A stretch of 6,993 nt of DNA from an uncultured Syntrophobacteraceae bacterium. Its GTDB lineage: Bacteria > Desulfobacterota > Syntrophobacteria > Syntrophobacterales > Syntrophobacteraceae. The stretch covers positions 1 to 6,993 of the forward strand of contig CALBZH010000855.1 in assembly GCA_937889795.1 (NCBI GenBank), written 5' to 3'. The notes beneath the pieces were generated by a model. The model had not been told where the DNA came from and did no database searches. It saw only the letters and a list, made by a program, of their open reading frames with translations. Made by a program: the position numbers and the translations under genes. This document shows, in pieces, positions 5,547 to 6,993 of this stretch; the stretch's first letter is position 1, and every line of letters begins with the position of its first letter.

Positions 5547-6665
5547 TTATTCGAATCGCGCCTTCCAAGCCTGGAGCTTCTCATGGGGCCACCGAACACA
5601 GAAGGCCGGTTTCCCTTTCATCACCAGCTTCGTGCACGTGTCGTCACCATCCGGATTGCAGTGGACGATCTCCTCCTCACGTCCGTCCCTCACCTTGGAA
5701 GGCCACTCAGGATCCGCCCAGAGAACACGCGCGAGTCCGATCAAATCGGCCTTGCCTTCCGCGATGACCGATTCGGCCAGTTTCCCCGAGGCAATGCGGC
5801 CAGCCGCGATCACGGGAACGGCGACTGAATGCTTCACGGCTGCGGCCAGATCGACCATGTAGCCCCGCTGTTTGCACCGTTCAACCACATGCGGCAGAAA
5901 GAAGGATTCGTAGGTTCCGCCCATGACCGAAAGATAAGCCACTCCGGCGCCCTCCAATATCTTGGCCGCCTTGCACGACTCATCGATATCGAGACCGCCT
6001 TCCAGCCATTCGCTCGCCAGGAACCGGTAGCCCACGGGGAGCTCCTGCACCGCCGCCTTCACCGCGCTCAGCACCTCCACGGGGAATCGACAACGGTTCT
6101 CCACGGCCCCCCCATAAACATCGTCTCGCCGATTGGTTCTCGGGGAGATGAACTGGGCCAGCAGGTAGCCCGTGCCGCCGTGAAGCTCGACCATGTCAAA
6201 GCCCGCCTGCTTGACACGCCGGGCCGCGTCGGCATACTTGCCGACAATGTACTTGATTTCGTCGGTGCTGAGGGCCTTGGGGGTGCGACCAAAAGCCTCC
6301 ACCGCCGATGGAGCGAGCGGCTGCGAGGCCATGCCGGCGAATCGGCCCGCATGATTGATCTGAAGACACGCCAGCGCACCCTCTTCCTTGATGGCTCGAG
6401 CCAGCCGGGCCAAGCCGTCCAGAGAGTCATCCGTGTCCGCACGCAAGGTACGGTTGGATCCACTTCCCACGGGATGGTCGATGGTGGCGTTTTCGACGAC
6501 CACCAGCGCGACACCGCTTGCTGCCATCAACCGATAATGCTCCAACAGGAGAGGACTTACCGTGCCCCCCTCACCCGCATAGCCCAGGTACAACGGCGCC
6601 ATGGTGAGCCTGTTCTTGAGCTCCAATCCTCCCACTTTCATCGGGGAAAAGACGTGATCCAGCAT
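5547..6665 (-). CDS. Old Yellow Enzyme family NADH:flavin oxidoreductase (FadH-like TIM barrel), 372 aa
   Basis: An FMN-dependent ene-reductase-type TIM barrel, of the kind found at the N-terminus of 2,4-dienoyl-CoA reductase and trimethylamine dehydrogenase. Family marks are 'LTMAPLYLGYAG' (20-31), 'QINHAGRFA' (102-110), 'ELHGGTGYLLAQFISPRTN' (160-178), 'YGGAVENRCRF' (184-194), and the FMN-phosphate region 'VIAAGRIASG' (285-294) with 'GLAR' (310-313). A Cys-containing tail follows: Cys336, Cys344 and Cys356. The last two keep the C-x11-C spacing of the FadH [4Fe-4S] motif, but the usual upstream C-x2-C pair is replaced by one Cys and a 'NPDGDDT' run. The C-terminal FAD and NAD(P)H domains of FadH (about 670 residues) are absent, so electrons would need another donor. 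The ATG 6665 is chosen for its ribosome site. The substrate is unknown; an enoate or enoyl-CoA is plausible by family. Confidence 0.93.
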   Translation of the reverse strand: MLDHVFSPMKVGGLELKNRLTMAPLYLGYAGEGGTVSPLLLEHYRLMAASGVALVVVENATIDHPVGSGSNRTLRADTDDSLDGLARLARAIKEEGALACLQINHAGRFAGMASQPLAPSAVEAFGRTPKALSTDEIKYIVGKYADAARRVKQAGFDMVELHGGTGYLLAQFISPRTNRRDDVYGGAVENRCRFPVEVLSAVKAAVQELPVGYRFLASEWLEGGLDIDESCKAAKILEGAGVAYLSVMGGTYESFFLPHVVERCKQRGYMVDLAAAVKHSVAVPVIAAGRIASGKLAESVIAEGKADLIGLARVLWADPEWPSKVRDGREEEIVHCNPDGDDTCTKLVMKGKPAFCVRWPHEKLQAWKARFE

Positions 6666-6670
6666 CGACT

Positions 6671-6677
6671 CTCCTTT
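6671..6677 (-). promoter_or_regulatory. Ribosome binding site that fixes the flavin oxidoreductase start
   Basis: On the reverse strand AAAGGAG (6677-6671) stands five bases before ATG 6665. Initiation further upstream (6761) would add 32 residues of Arg/Gly/Ser-rich sequence foreign to the family and would put this strong site inside the gene. Confidence 0.85.
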
Positions 6678-6844
6678 CCGGCCATGACGGCTTGAGCAGA
6701 CAACTGACCGGCGCGTGCCCGAAGCCCTGCCAGCCAAACTGCTCCCGTATCCCCTGGCCAAAGTCCGCCCGCTCGGGGCTTCAACGCCACCGAGGGTTGG
6801 TTTGTGATATGGGGCTTCCCCTTGCCGCCCACCACCTCATGCTG

Positions 6845-6993
6845 CTACTGCTGATAATAGCCCGTCAGCTTGGCCTCCCCCAGCACCTTGCCTTTAATGG
6901 CCTGTTTGAAGGCATTCAGGGATGCCTGAGCGTTCAGCTCCATCGTTTCAGTGCTGAGAGCATACACGGTCACCACATAGGGGTGCCTCCCCG
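6845..6993 (-). CDS. Phosphatidylethanolamine-binding protein (YbhB/YbcL, Raf kinase inhibitor-like), C-terminal part
   Basis: The gene runs off the right edge; the 48 C-terminal residues are visible, ending in TAG (6847-6845). They match the end of the bacterial PEBP family: a 'HPYVVTVYALS' strand, where relatives have HRYxFxVxALD, then a helix 'LNAFKQAIKGKVLGEA', and the closing strand 'KLTGYYQQ' typical of family C-termini (A-x-L-T-G-x-Y). Members are about 150-190 residues, so roughly two thirds lies outside the window. The fold binds anionic small ligands in a surface pocket; the physiological role of most bacterial members is unknown. It is read in the same direction as the flavin oxidoreductase, with 179 bases between stop and start, a gap large enough for a separate promoter. 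The N-terminus and ligand-pocket residues cannot be checked here. Confidence 0.82.
   Translation of the reverse strand, partial: GRHPYVVTVYALSTETMELNAQASLNAFKQAIKGKVLGEAKLTGYYQQ

Noticed and set aside
5829..6695. Forward open frame of 288 codons opposite the flavin oxidoreductase.
   Set aside because: The opposite strand encodes a complete OYE-family protein with all motifs; this frame has an artefactual Arg/His/Gln-rich composition.

Overview
The window looks like chromosomal DNA of a GC-rich anaerobe, most plausibly a sulfate-reducing or syntrophic member of Desulfobacterota (former Deltaproteobacteria). This rests on a cytoplasmic molybdopterin/tungstopterin oxidoreductase, an FadH-like flavin oxidoreductase with a cysteine-rich tail, and short intergenic inverted-repeat elements of a style I associate with that group. 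The assignment is inference; no rRNA or marker gene is present.

Layout. Two small forward genes open the window: an NTF2/SnoaL-like fold protein (39-398) and an unrecognised 202-residue protein (457-1065). A 519-base gap follows. It holds a weak terminator-like hairpin, a 159-bp imperfect inverted-repeat element (1149-1307) and a sigma70-like promoter candidate. The gap leads to the largest gene, a 687-residue DMSO-reductase-family enzyme (1585-3648) with an N-terminal [4Fe-4S] motif and a cysteine metal ligand. It has no electron-transfer or chaperone partner beside it. A second gap (3649-4120) holds a strong GC hairpin and short direct repeats.

Two exported proteins follow in convergent orientation: a 103-residue secreted Lys/Glu-rich protein (4121-4432, forward) and an L,D-transpeptidase of the YkuD family with an acidic tail (4457-5278, reverse). 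This pair is visibly more AT-rich than its surroundings: 21 of 60 bases are G/C at 4681-4740, against 41 of 60 at 2281-2340 and 40 of 60 at 5761-5820. A 111-bp MITE-like element with 15-bp terminal inverted repeats and CTAG ends (5312-5422) lies directly upstream of the transpeptidase.

The right part is on the reverse strand: an Old Yellow Enzyme family oxidoreductase (5547-6665) and, cut by the window edge, the C-terminus of a YbhB/YbcL-type phosphatidylethanolamine-binding protein (6845-6993).

The genes do not form one recognisable pathway. The two redox enzymes could both act on small organic substrates in anaerobic metabolism, but nothing here links them. I found no CRISPR array, tRNA, rRNA or transposase gene, and no convincing new multi-gene system. 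The most useful leads are the orphan molybdo/tungsto-enzyme, the atypical cysteine motif of the flavoenzyme, and the two intergenic repeat elements.
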